From contig NC_089446.1 in the NCBI RefSeq assembly GCF_026210795.1, positions 2,819,001 to 2,883,000 on the forward strand: a DNA stretch of 64,000 nucleotides. The letters are read 5' to 3'. Source of the DNA: Rhizophagus irregularis. Taxonomy: Eukaryota > Glomeromycota > Glomeromycetes > Glomerales > Glomeraceae. The notes below the pieces were generated by a model. It ran no database searches, was not told where the DNA came from, and worked only from the letters and a program-made list of their open reading frames with translations. Positions 10,715 to 22,381 of the stretch are shown one piece after another (the first letter of the stretch is position 1; every line of letters begins with the position of its first letter). A program made the translations under genes and the position numbers.

Positions 10715-11235
10715 TAATAAAATTTTCTGTAAAAAAATACTTTTACCTATTAAAAAATTTTCAAAAGAAATTCTTTATTAAGGAAAACTCTCTTCTATTA
10801 AAAAAAAAATTCTTAATGAAATTCTTTGTCAAAAAAAATCCTATTTGTTAAAAAATTTTCTAATAAAATTATTTATCAAAAAAATCTTTCCTATTAAAAA
10901 AATTCAAAAATTCTTCAAAGAATTTTTTATCAAAAAAAAAAATCTTTCCTGTTAAAAAAAATTATTCTAATAAATTAACTATATGTTAAAATAAAATCTT
11001 ATTAAAAAAAATTTTCCAATGAAATTTCTATTAAATAAATTCTTTAACGAAATAATTATCTATCAAAAAAAACTCAGAAATGCCTCTATTAATAAAAAAA
11101 TTCACTAACAAAATTTTTTTATTAAAAAAATTTTCAAAGAAATTCTATCAAAAAAAAGCCTTTACCTATATTAAAATAAAAATTCTTTAATTGTTTTATA
11201 AAAAAAAAGCTAATAAAAAAAAAATTTTTTTAAAA
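10715..11235. repeat. Degenerate A/T tandem repeat
   Basis: Some ten loosely conserved units of about 45-60 bp run across this stretch, each pairing a TCTTTATCAAAAAAA-type block with a CCTATTAAAAAAATT-type block. There is no coding potential. Confidence 0.7.
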
Positions 11236-11329
11236 CTATGTTAAATTTAAAAAATGTAATTAATGAAATATTAACCTTATATTGGCAAAGAAACCAATTT
11301 TTGATAAAGATAAAATTATCGAGCATAGT

Positions 11330-11573
11330 TAAGGTTGCTTGTCTAAACCTCTTCAAAATCCTACGATTAGTTTCGTCAAAATTTTACTATAGATTTATTA
11401 TAGTTTCGGCAGAGTTTCGGCAGTTTCGGCATTTATAATAAGTTTCGGCAGTTTCACCTTTCTCCAAAGTTTCGCCAGTTTTTTAATATAACTTTAATAT
11501 AGTTTTGGCAGAATTTCGCTTTTCGGTGAAATGCCATCTTGCCTAAACCCCTAGGTTTCGGCAAGCAACCTTA
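11330..11573 (+). mobile_element. hAT-type MITE, 244 bp, perfect 8-bp duplication
   Basis: The left terminus TAAGGTTGCTTG and right terminus CAAGCAACCTTA are perfect inverted repeats. They are flanked by AGCATAGT on both sides (11322-11329 and 11574-11581). The interior repeats the word TTTCGGCAG/TTTCGCC. A truncated copy is at 9372-9592 and a decayed one at 17403-17620. Confidence 0.92.
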
Positions 11574-11581
11574 AGCATAGT

Positions 11582-12005
11582 TGAACTAAATTAAATACAG
11601 TTAAACGAAAATATAAAGCATAACGGATAAAAATGTCAAGTATGGTCAAATAAAAATATTAAGTAATAATAGATATGTAAACGAGAAATAATTAGCTAAA
11701 TTTTCTCAAAATAGATAAATGAAATTTCAAAGATAGTGGATTTAAGAATGGTTATAGTACTTACCAATTTTACTAAAAAGTGTAAAGAGAAAAGCTAAGG
11801 TCATTTTCCTCATACAAGATAGACTAAAACCTTAGAGAAGATATTGGACAAATATAAAGTCAGTGGTAATAATATATAACATGTATTTTCCATTCAATTA
11901 CATCTGACAAAACAGATAAAATAAATGTTAACAATGAAGAATTCAAGTATTGTATTAATGAGATAAAATGTAACTTAGGTCTAATAATAAAAAAAAATGG
12001 GTGTC
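11582..12005. other. AT-rich intergenic DNA
   Basis: Nothing recognised. Confidence 0.55.
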
Positions 12006-12141
12006 CTTAATGTACAGTGGATGTGTACAATTTTAACGTAAAAAATGGCCTGAGTTTAGGAGTTATGTACTTGCACATGATAGTGTTAACATTAATTCTA
12101 GCCAGTTTGTACGTTAATATCGTATAAACTGTACATTAAAG
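12006..12141. mobile_element. Short inverted-repeat element, MITE-like
   Basis: CTTAATGTACAGT at 12006 is matched by ACTGTACATTAAAG ending at 12141, with a second inner pair of GTACGTTAA-type words. Total length is about 136 bp. No clear duplication flanks it. Confidence 0.6.
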
Positions 12142-13654
12142 AATTCTGGAAAAAATAAGGCTGTACATTATTCTTATATTAAGAAAATATTATATGCATC
12201 TATATTTATTACCAAAAGATTTACCAAAAAAACAAAAAAATGATCATCTTAAACTCTTAATTTAAGGTTAAAAATGGAAAAGTAATGGGTTATTATATAG
12301 TAGCTGTGTTGATTTTGCTATCAAGAAAATCACAGGTAATGTGAATGAGAAGCTGATAACTATAATTGAAGATAAACAAAAGAATTTGGTGATTTATGCA
12401 AAAGTAATGCAACTTAAAAATTCTTATTATATGAATACAAAAAAAAGAAAAGCATCTAAAGTTTTTGATAATAAGTTTGATTATTTATATAGAATTGTTA
12501 CTACAGGTATAATATTTTCTTGAGACTTTTCTGAACTACTTTTTATACTTTTCTTTATCTTAGTTTTGGATTGGTCCTTCCTTTTGTATACATCAAAAAG
12601 GATCATTGCATAAAAGTCAACTATTACATCACCCTCACTGAAGATGTTTTGAATGATGATAAAGAACAAAGAACTTTTATCAAGGTGTAAAGAAAGGTAC
12701 AGAAGTAATTGTAAGTTCGTTAAAAGATAGAGTGGAAGTTGGTGACTTTCCTGATATTAAGAAAATCATCATACATCAATTCTGAATCTTTTGTATTTAT
12801 TTTGTATGTATAAATAAAAATTTTTTTCTTAGCAAAAGTGATCATGTAATATGCATGTGATTTTATTACTTATTTAAAAAAATCATCTGAAACTTAGATA
12901 AAACAGATAAAACTAATTTGTTATATATATTAATTATTTTTTTAACATTTAGGGTTTGTAAATGATATATTTTATTTAAGTTAATATCTAAAGCTAAAAT
13001 ATAAAATTTATAAAAGTTAAAGAATTTATAATAAAATATTATAGCTTAAGCAATCTATTATAAATTAAGAAATGTTTCATCTGAAAATCAGATTGTAATA
13101 TCATTGATTAAATAACAAAATATATTGAATTGATAGTGAAGTAGATGGAGATTACTGCATGATTATCTTAACTCTGATTCTAATTCCTGAATTCCAAGAT
13201 GTGTCTTTATAAGTTTTAATATATTAGATATATAATCTAATTTGTAAAACATTTTACTAATTTCCTTTTTCATTTGTGAATTTTTCATACTTAATAATCA
13301 AAAAGTTTCAAGTTCCTGGCAATTCTTTAAGTTATAATTAGTTGGATTATTAATTTTACCTTACATTGCTAGAAATTTCTCTTCCATTTTTTTTACTAAT
13401 CTAATCTTAAAATGAAGGTGTAAATGACCATGACAATTAATGGTGTAATTATCTACAGATTTTTTTGATTTTCATTTGCCAAAATTTAGTGCAAAACAGT
13501 CTACAGAATACTCATTTAGTTAAAATTTTTTAAAAAATTTATTAACTATGTTATCAAATACCTGTAGTCAAAATGATTTAGATTTGACAAGCTCTTTATT
13601 TGTTTATGTTTGAGGGGAAAAATGAGTATCTCTCGAACATTTTATTGTCTTAAG
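12142..13654. other. AT-rich DNA with short open stretches
   Basis: Open stretches of about 60 codons (12341-12523 plus, 12481-12669 minus) overlap one another and match no family known to me. They are probably chance or decayed transposon coding DNA. Confidence 0.5.
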
Positions 13655-14350
13655 GTTAAAATCCACTTATCATCACCCATTTTGTATTTATCATAAAACA
13701 CATGGTCATGAAATGGTGCTATTCATTTATTTCCAATATACCAATTGCATGGAATATTGGAATGATGTTTCTGTGCAGATATTACATTACAGTAAATTTG
13801 CAAAGTGATATAAAAATATGTGCAATTCTTTTTACCTGAGAAAAAAATTTTGGTTAGTATTCAAGATCTTACTCAAAATGTAGTTATTACTTAAGTACTC
13901 ACTTGCAATGCACTCTGCATGATAAGGGCAATATTATTTTGTAAATATAGATTCATAGTCAGAGATTTTAGTACATAGTGGATAATAAGAAATTCTTACA
14001 TTATCAACATAATTTTGTGCTTTATCAAGTCTTTCCTCTTTAGTATATTCATTTATTAATGTGTCAAACCAAACTATAGAATCAATATATATATATATAT
14101 AAATTCCATTCAAACTTGTTAGGATGCAATTCAATTTGATATTTTTTTCTAAAAGTACTATTTTTTTCAATGGAATCCAAATATTTCTCTTCTAAATAAG
14201 ATATAATTGTGTCTGCCATATTTTGTTCAACTTCAAAATCTTCTAATATTTTATATTTCTACAAAAATTTGTAAGGATTCTTCCAATCAAAAGTAATATC
14301 CTTGTAAATTATATTTGGACTGTTCATATGGGCTAATTTGTCTACCTTTA
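13655..14350 (-). pseudogene. Unrecognised decayed coding region
   Basis: Reading the minus strand, protein-like sequence persists for about 230 codons, although stops and a (TA)n tract at about 14090-14100 break the frame. Legible pieces are FEVEQNMADTIISYLEEKY (about 14180-14240), EERLDKAQNYVDNVR (about 13990-14040), CPYHAECIASEYL (about 13900-13930) and FHDHVFYDKYKMGDD (about 13665-13710). Composition is protein-like with Cys/His pairs, but I do not recognise the family. A mobile-element origin is likely given the surroundings. Confidence 0.45.
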
Positions 14351-14513
14351 ATTAAAATATTGATTTTGTTACATTTTTATTATACAAAATACTATATAAT
14401 ATACAGTAAATTGAGGGTAAGTATTAAACAATTTTATTTAATGTTATTATACTATAATTTGGTAAATATTTCTTTTAAATTAATATAATTCTTAGCACTT
14501 ACTATATATGTTA

Positions 14514-14840
14514 AAAATTTGTATCTCAACTTTAAACGTAAATATCTCCAGATCCAATGATCCAATCGGCAAGCTCTTTTTTCGCTCATATAGACCAGAT
14601 CAAGGGCTTTCCAAAGAGTCTAAATTTATAAAAAATGAATCAGTGGATTCCAAGATATTTGCATTTAAGCATGTTAAAAAGTTCATACCTCAACTTTAAA
14701 CGTAAATATCTCTGAATCTAATGATTCAATTGGCGAGCTCTTTTTTCGCCTATAATGTCCAGAACAAGGGCTTTCCAACGAGCCTAAAATTATAAAAAAC
14801 GGATCAGTGGATCTTGATATATTTGTGTTTAAACATGGTA
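14514..14840. repeat. 164-bp tandem duplication
   Basis: CGTAAATATCTC starts at 14537 and again at 14701. The unit, including CTCAACTTTAAA, GGCRAGCTCTTTTTTCGC, AAGGGCTTTCCAA and ATCAGTGGAT, is present twice with about 80% identity. The segment is slightly richer in G+C than its surroundings. Confidence 0.85.
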
Positions 14841-15106
14841 ATACAAATTCTGATATAAAATAATTATTTTTATTGTTTGAAAATATCTATTATAATACCA
14901 TCTTTTATATGATATTTTTATTATATTTTTATAAACATTTATAGCTACTAAGACTATATAAATTTTTATTTTACTTTATATTTTATTAAAATATACTTAC
15001 TTTTTAATAATATATGTTAAAAATTCCATATATATGAGAAATGGGTTTTTTATTAGTGAAATGGGTTTTTTTACAGCTTTTTTACATTTAATAATTTAAG
15101 TTTTGC

Positions 15107-15246
15107 AAATGTAAATTTTTGTTCAACTTATTATTTAATCAAGTGATCATCAATCAGATGATTTTTTGGTATTACAAAATAATTTTGAGTAACAAAAATT
15201 GTGAAGATCAATTTAATAACTCTTTTTAAACAAATCAGCCCATATG
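15107..15246 (-). repeat. Dispersed repeat, inverted partner of 232-370
   Basis: The reverse complement reads through the same ATCATCTGATTGATGATC core and flanks as 232-370. A fragment of the same sequence (CATATGGGCTAATTTGTC) also occurs near 14326. Confidence 0.7.
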
Positions 15247-16034
15247 AATTTTCTTTTATATGTCAAAAATATTCTAAATGCTATAATTTGTTCAGATTTT
15301 ATATTAACTTATTTTTTATTTTTTTTAGTAGTTTTGTCCCTTTCTACTGCAAAGCGTCCATATAAATAATAATTATTTTAGAAAATTGGAAAATGTAAGA
15401 AAAATTTGTAATGGTCTTTCTCATTAAATTCTTATTACTACTAATCATATCTAATCATATGAGTTATGTGACAAATTTATCATAAAATTTGATTAATATG
15501 AAGGTTTTTTAATATTCTTATCAACCATATTTAGACTATTGAAATATTATTATAAAATTCTCTAAGAACTGATATTATATGATATATAATGGTAAATGTA
15601 TAAATCTTTAGAAATGTAAAAAAAATTTGGAATAATCTGTTTTATTGAATAATAATAAATATATGTTCTTATTACTACTAATTATATAAGTTATTATATG
15701 ACAAATTTATCATTAAATTTAATCAATGTAAAATAATTTGAGTCAAGATTCATATATTTACATTTGAATGATAATATAATAGATCTGGTAAAATACTGGT
15801 AAATTGTTATATATTTAAATAGAATTGCAAAAATAGAAAGATTAAAACTTTTTTTTCTTTAAATCTGATTCTAAAGGAATTTTTTTAAAAAAAGGATTAC
15901 AAGGTAATACTATAACTTTATTTGTAGAAAACATTATTACAAATCAAGTATACTTTAAAAATCCAATTTCAGTGGGTAAGAATACTAATTGTTATAATTC
16001 ATTTAATTTATATGTAATTTACCTTGTATTATAT
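15247..16034. other. AT-rich DNA with a weak internal duplication
   Basis: Two related segments (about 15400-15500 and 15610-15740) share words such as CTTATTACTACTAAT and ACAAATTTATCAT. No gene was seen. Confidence 0.5.
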
Positions 16035-16130
16035 AAAGTGTCAAAATAATTTGAAATATCAAAATTGAATTTGGGATTTTATTTATAATTATGGCAATCT
16101 AAAATAGTTTAGATAGCATGTTGATTTATA

Positions 16131-16860
16131 TGATGATATTTGGAAGTGTAACTTCTGTCGAATCGAAGAAGAAATGTTTGACCATTTTTGGAAATGTATT
16201 AAGATCTAAGATATTGTGCATAATATAATTAAAAGATTCAAAATGTTTTTGGTAAATATAATAGGTGAATTTTCAAAAAAAGAGATAGATAAATAACAAC
16301 TTGAGGATAAGATTGAGAAGTTAGATATGTGGGATATTGATTATTTTTATGATTTTACTTTTTTGATGAAAAACCAAGTTAGTCATCGATATCAGTTAGT
16401 TGACCTGTTAAAGTTTTACAAGATAACAGATGTAAAAGTGTTGTGAAGGGTATTAAAACAAATAATTAGAAAATTATTTTAGAGTTTATGATATTGATTT
16501 TGAAGTCGAATAGTAAAAAACATGATGATACAATGAATGTTAATATATTAGACTTCAGTGATGAGACTAAGTGGAATAAATAAAATGATTTAACATTCCA
16601 TCAAGGAAGGCACTGGGCAAATTTTTAGGTAGATCTTGACAGTTACCTAGGGATTTAGGTTGTATCATTGTTTTTAATAATAATATAACTGTTTAGGTGA
16701 CAGGTCAACTTGTTCTTAGGAGAAGTAGTCTTGTTTCATAATGCTTAATTCTTATATGTATTTTGTTTATCTTATTTTAAGTTTTATATATATAAGTAAG
16801 CGTAGTTATAATAAGACAAGATCACATCTAAATAAAAATAGGGGAAAAAAAAATAATAAT
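16131..16860 (+). pseudogene. LINE-type retrotransposon 3' remnant
   Basis: The decoded segment at about 16138-16200 reads WKCNFCRIEEEMFDHFWKC. This is a Cys-x2-Cys ... His-x4-Cys knuckle like the one near the C-terminus of fungal non-LTR retrotransposon polymerases. It is followed by stop-ridden sequence (DKIEKLDMWDIDYFYD and onward). The 3' region ends at about 16859 in an A-rich tail after AATAAAAATAGGGG, as expected for target-primed insertion. No RT catalytic motif remains. Confidence 0.55.
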
Positions 16861-17402
16861 AATTTGGATAGCATATATATTTGATAACATAAATTTAATT
16901 TGAATTAAACTACTTATTATAAAAAATATAATATTATTATATAATTAATATATATATAGATCTACTAATCAGATTTTAATAAATTTATATTATTAGATTA
17001 TAAAAAAATCTAATAGTAGTAAAATCATATTTCTAATTATTTACTAAATTATTATAAAAAATATATTTGTTATTTGTGAATTAAATGAAAAATGTTTTTA
17101 ACTTTTATATAAATAATAAATTTTAATAATGTCTTTCAATATAATATACAATTTTAACTGAAATTAATATATAATTTCTATATAAATTCTAATATATATT
17201 ATATTAGAAATATTTGAAATTCTAATTCAATTTGAATTAGTATATAAATTTTAGTTAAATGATAAAAAATTATTTACATAATATATTTTCTTTTAGTTTT
17301 ATTTTTATTGTATCTGCATTATATCAATATTATATTTTAAGCCTTTTAAGTAAAATTACATAATTCCAGGTAAAATTAAAACAAATTAAAATATATAACA
17401 AT
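16861..17402. other. AT-rich intergenic DNA
   Basis: A short piece of the ATGGTAGTAAAATC module (ATAGTAGTAAAATCATATT) is at about 17008. Nothing else was recognised. Confidence 0.5.
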
Positions 17403-17620
17403 TAAAGTTGTTTACCTAAACTTCACCAAAATCTTACAATTAGTTTTTTAATAGTTTTATTATAATTTTAGTAAGGTTTTAGAAATTTCAGTATTTATAA
17501 TAAGTTTTATTAAGTTTTACTTTTTTTTTAGAGTTTTGCCAATATTTTAATAAAACTTTCATATAGTTTTAGCAAAGTTTTGCTATTTTAGCATTTTATT
17601 AATTTGCTAAAATCTTCCAG
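17403..17620 (+). mobile_element. Decayed copy of the TAAGGTTGC hAT MITE
   Basis: It aligns along its length with 11330-11550, but nearly all CG-containing words have become TG/TA forms (TTTCGGCAG to TTTTAGCAA or similar). That pattern suggests an old copy eroded by C-to-T change. Confidence 0.65.
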
Positions 17621-17742
17621 TAATATTTTGATATAAGTAGAAAATTATAGGATAAAAAAGAAGAATTATTAATTAAAAAAAACAATATTTCAGAAGAAAA
17701 AAATATAATGGAATAATAAAAGAAGAAAGAATCTTAAGCTGA

Positions 17743-18607
17743 CTTTACTAAAAATGGCCAATTTTTTGAAATATTTTTATAGACCTAAATACAATAGCTT
17801 ACAAAACAATTGTGCAATTATTTTGTAAAATTTTTAAAATATATCAAGATATATTTGAGGTATTTTTGAGATTAAAATATTAAAATAATATCAAAGTTAA
17901 TTAGAGGAGTTACATATATTACGTAATATTCAGTTTAATATAAATTTACTCCCCTCCTCTTGTCAGATTTAATAACCAATCAAATTATAATATTTATAAA
18001 TTATAAATGTAATGTAAGATTTTGGTTACCCCTCTTTTCCTTTAATAATTACGTAATATCTGTAGGTTTGATACGAAATCCCGAAACTTGAAATTCCAAA
18101 GGTGACACTCTAAATCCCAAAATGTCAAAATCCTGAATTGCTATAATTCTGACATTTCATAAGCCCAACACTTCATAATCCTTGAAAAGAAAAATACTGA
18201 AAAGAAAAATCTTAAAATTTATTAATAAAATAAAGAAAATCAGTATTATAGGGATGTCGGAATTATAAAATTCAGGATTGTGACAATTCAGGATTTTGAC
18301 AATTCAGGATTTTGACATTTTAGGATTTAGAGTGTCAGGATTTTGTACCTTCAGGATTTTGAGTTTCAGAATTTTAGACGAATCCCAATATCTGTAAGCT
18401 TCCTTATATTATAATAATAAAATAATAACAAAAACATTAAAAAATTATTGTGATATTGTTTTGAGTTATTTTTATAGACCTAAATACAATATAATTACAA
18501 AATAATAACAAAAATATAATAAAAACGGTTTGTTGTATTAAATGTATTTTTGTAGTATTTTAAAATTATTACAAATCATTTCAAAAAATTAGCCATTTTT
18601 AGTAAAG
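17743..18607. mobile_element. TIR element hosting a foldback insertion
   Basis: CTTTACTAAAAATGGCCAAT at the left is matched by the complement of the right end (CTTTACTAAAAATGGCTAAT), and the match runs inward through TTTTTTGAAAT. ATTTTTATAGACCTAAATAC occurs near both ends in the same orientation (about 17773 and 18468). No gene is inside, and a foldback element is inserted at 18065. Confidence 0.72.
18065..18386. mobile_element. Foldback element with perfect 10-bp duplication
   Basis: AATATCTGTA flanks both sides exactly (18055-18064 and 18387-18396). Its arms are complementary and built from words such as CAATTCAGGATTTTGAC (three near-tandem copies on the right arm) and TAGAGTGTCAGGATTTTG. 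A 9-10 bp duplication points to a Mutator-like element. No coding capacity. Confidence 0.82.
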
Positions 18608-18811
18608 GATTATCAGTAGAAATGTTAATAAAACATTATTATAAAAATAAAAATTTCGTATATGAAGCTAATACATGAAAAGTAATTGATTATCTCAATA
18701 GTGCATGGTTAATCAGTTTAATAATAGGGTTATATAAATTATAAAAATAACATTTTAAGTAAAGAGAAAAAATTTTTTGAAATTTTTGATAAATAAAATA
18801 AAAGTTATAAT

Positions 18812-19202
18812 TAGAGATCCTGGGCAAAACTGAAATATTTAGTCATTTGACTAAACCGAAATAGTTTAAACATTTAAAATTAAAAGACGAAATGCCAAAA
18901 TTCAATATTCTATAGTATTTCCATAGATTTTTTGTAGATTTCCATGGATTTTTAATTATAATAATTACTTATAAAAAAAAAATAATAAATTTATATTAAA
19001 ATATGATATTTTTTAAAGGAATTTATAAAACTATTATATGTATAATATAATTTTATATATTTTTATAATAAAACTATAATTTTATATAATTAGAATTTAA
19101 ACTTAAAAATTATTACTATATAGTTTAGTCAATGACGAAACTGAAACTAGTTAGTGATGAAACTGAAATTTTTGGTAAAAAGAGTTTAACCAGGTATCAC
19201 TA
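18812..19202 (+). mobile_element. hAT-type MITE, 391 bp, perfect 8-bp duplication
   Basis: The left end TAGAGATCCTGGGC and the complement of the right end (TAGTGATACCTGG) are imperfect terminal repeats. GTTATAAT flanks both sides (18804-18811 and 19203-19210). Subterminal words TTTAGTCATTTGACTAAA and AACTGAAAT recur at both ends. A second copy is at 1-183. Confidence 0.9.
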
Positions 19203-19210
19203 GTTATAAT

Positions 19211-20222
19211 GATTTAATTAAAATATAGGAAAAATATGAAAAATAAAAATACAAAATAAATACCAAAGTACATTAAAGATTGGTTATATACAAAATATTA
19301 TTTAGAAAAAAATGGAAGAGAAATACCATTAGAATTTATGAAATTTCAGACACTTTAAAGAAAAAGAATGCTAAAAATAGTAATATTTACTTAGAATATA
19401 ATAGTAAATCTTTATAAAATAATGGATGAAAAAAATAATGATGAAGTTATAGAAGTAAAAAGAATAAAAGTGATGGATGTAATAATAAGATCAATAAGAT
19501 ACATAAAAAGATCAAAGAAAACTTATAAAAGAATGAGTATAAAGATAAAAATGATTATAGAAATATGTGTAAAAAAAATAAGTGAAGATATAATAGTAGG
19601 TAGCAAAATAGATTTAGAACAAGAGATAGAAAATAATAAAGAAATAAAAAAAATTTGGATACAGGATAAAAAAGAAAAAAGTTAAAAGAAGATTTGAAAA
19701 ATTTATGGAATGGTTTAAAAATAAAGCAAAAATAAGAGATATAAGATTAAAAAAAAATATATAAAAGTTTATATGAATAGTTAATAATTAGAATAATAGA
19801 GAAATTCATAAAAGAAAACAGTTTGCAATATTAATCAAAGATCTAAATAATAATAAGTTTGAAATAATAAGTTCTAATAAGAGTGAAATTGAAAATAATA
19901 ATAATAAAACAAAATAAAGAAAACGTCAGTAAAAGAATTAAAAAAACTATTAAATAAATAGATATTTGGATAACAGAAATAGATTTAATAAAAGTATTAA
20001 ACATGAAATTTCAGAAGTATATTAGAAATAGAATTTTGGAAAAAATATCAAAAGATATAAGAAAATTCTAACAAATATATAAAAAAGAATTAAACAAATT
20101 AGCTGTACTGCCTGTACATTTTAAAAAAGAGGATTAAAGAAGCAATTTATTTAAAGAATAAAAAAAGCAGTATATTTAAAGATTGAAGAAGCGATTTAGT
20201 AATCTATAAAAGAGAGAATTAA
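19211..20222. other. A-rich DNA with a Lys/Ile-rich open stretch
   Basis: The plus strand is strongly A-rich. An 87-codon open stretch (19422-19685) is low complexity, Lys/Ile-rich and followed by stops in every frame. It may be decayed retrotransposon coding sequence, but nothing diagnostic remains. Confidence 0.45.
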
Positions 20223-20545
20223 CACAGGTCAAAATCGAGGCTATCGGTTGCATATCGGGTACCAGATATATGTAGGATATGTATATGATATGTATACGAT
20301 ATGCAACAATTACACACATATCGGGTACCTGATATCTGTAATGTTTATGCAGAAGTTCGGTGATATATATTATAGATATCGTGCACATATTACACACATA
20401 TCGGGTAGTATAATATCGGGCACATATCTTATACATGTCGTATAAATATCATATAGATATTGGTCAGTATAATATCGGACACATGTTATATAGATATCGG
20501 GTAAATATAGGATACATATCGTACATTTATCTGACAATACGATAG
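20223..20545. mobile_element. CACAGGTC-ended element rich in ATATCGGGTACC words
   Basis: It begins CACAGGTCAAAA after TAA, the same terminus as the foldback elements at 7386 and 10164. The interior is instead built from repeated ATATCGGGTAC, GATATGTATA and CATATCGGGCAC words in both orientations. No matching right terminus was found, so it is truncated or decayed. Confidence 0.65.
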
Positions 20546-22377
20546 ATAATTTTTTCATATAATATTATAATTTAATCTGGGCAAAATTATAATTTCAGAT
20601 TAATTTTTAATTTTAATTCGGGCTAAAGTAAAATTTTATTACACAAATTTTATTATTTTCAATTAAACTAAAAGTTTTATTGTTTTTTAATTAATAATAA
20701 AAAAGATTACAAAAAAATATATTATTCTATATAGCTATATAAATAATTAGATATCTGTTATCTACAAATAGCGCTTATTTTTATCTGTTTAATATTTAAA
20801 AGAAAGAAATAGTATTTTAGTAATAAAGATATTAGTATGAATAATGTATTCGTAAAAGAAAAAGAATAGTATTAAAAAAATGTTAGTAAAAAATGGTTAG
20901 TAATAGAAAATGTTATTAGTATGTTTAGTAGTAAAATATATTAGTAAAAACAAACGTTAGTAGGTTAGAAAAAAAGAAAAGAAGTGTATAATATAAATAA
21001 AAATTAGTAAAAAATATACCTTTGTATTTATTTCACCTCTTTTTTGAAGTTTGCTGTTTAAAGAGAAAATAGATCTTGTTAATTATTTTTCTTTAATAAA
21101 TAAAAAAAATAAATATTTAAATTACCTTGATGTGCGTTACTCTCATATTCTTCTGAAGATATATGATTAGATCTTCTTTTCTTGAGTTTACTATATATAA
21201 ACCAAATTAATTTTTGATTAAATTTTTTTAAAAAGAATGCTTAGATTACCTTGATATGTGTTGCTTTCAAATTCTTTTGATTTAGAGTTTTTTTTCTTGA
21301 ATTCGCAGATATAGGATTACCATCTTGACGCACAGTATCAAAAAATGTCCGCCCTTGATGTGGAAGGTACTTAGGAACCACCTCGTCTCCCGATTAATGA
21401 GACCCTAAGTCAGAGGAGGCTAGCCTATCGGATACAAGTACCCTACAACTTCATCCCTAGGTAGTCAAAAATCTCGGGTGGTTCCAGACCACAGCGTACT
21501 ACATGATTAGTCTTTGGACATGTTGGGATTTGATAAGTGAGAGAAAAAATAACTCCAGCGCCAGCGTTTTGTAAAGAATAATAAAATAATATTTTTAAGT
21601 TAGTTCTTTCTTTATTAAATTTTTGAAAAAGTTTTGTTTCTTAAAATCGTAAAAAAATGCTGGTTGCTACAACTGACGGACAATGACAAATTGTCAGGCT
21701 ACCCCCGGACAAAGTAATTGGAAGGCAGAAAATGTCATAAAATATCCAGCCCTATTTCATAACATTTTCCTCCAGGCTAAAGCAAATATTACAAAAGAAA
21801 TTGCAAATATATTTAACAAGCAATAGATACATGGCAGTTGAAAAATATATTCACACTTTACCACAAAGAAAGACTCAAACCACTATTGTAAAGAAAAATA
21901 TGAAAAATACGCGTATATCCTATTTTCATACCTTGCTTAACAGTTCCACTATTTATTTAAAAGAGACTTTTCTCTTTTTTGTATGTGGGTAGGGGTACAT
22001 TTTTTCCTTTTTTTATTCTTTTCTTTTGTATATGGTAGATGAGTACGTCTTACTATATTAAATATATAAACTAAAGTGCCAAAGTATTGTTAATATTGTA
22101 AAAGATAAGTAAAGTATACTTGGATAAAAGAGAAAAGAAGAGACGAACCGTAAAGCGTTAATAAAAGATAAGTAAGAAGAGAAAAGTGTATTTTTGAAAA
22201 TAAACAAAAAAAATCGCGCATTAATTTTAGATATCACATGTATGTAATCAAAGCGATTTTAATTGGTTATTAATATACATGCATAAATGTCATGTGATTT
22301 TAGTGACCTATACAAAAGATAAAAATTATTTTACAAAAAATACGTTTCCAACCTTCCAACCAGTGTATAAAATCTGG
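20546..22377. other. Intergenic DNA with a G+C-richer segment
   Basis: Most is AT-rich without recognisable features. At about 21316-21560 the base composition rises to near 45-50% G+C, with an ACCACCTCGTCTCCCGATT-type stretch. This looks like a repeat-derived segment of foreign composition. It encodes no tRNA or rRNA that I can recognise and has no open frame. Confidence 0.45.
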
Positions 22378-22381
22378 AAAA

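Noticed and set aside
20176-20558. Overlapping Tyr/Ile/Cys-rich open frames on both strands
   Set aside because: They are produced by the ATATCGGGTACC word repeats of a foldback element and change with each word.
21316-21560. tRNA, rRNA or LTR in a G+C-richer stretch
   Set aside because: No cloverleaf, no rRNA core sequence and no TG...CA paired termini with a duplication could be found.
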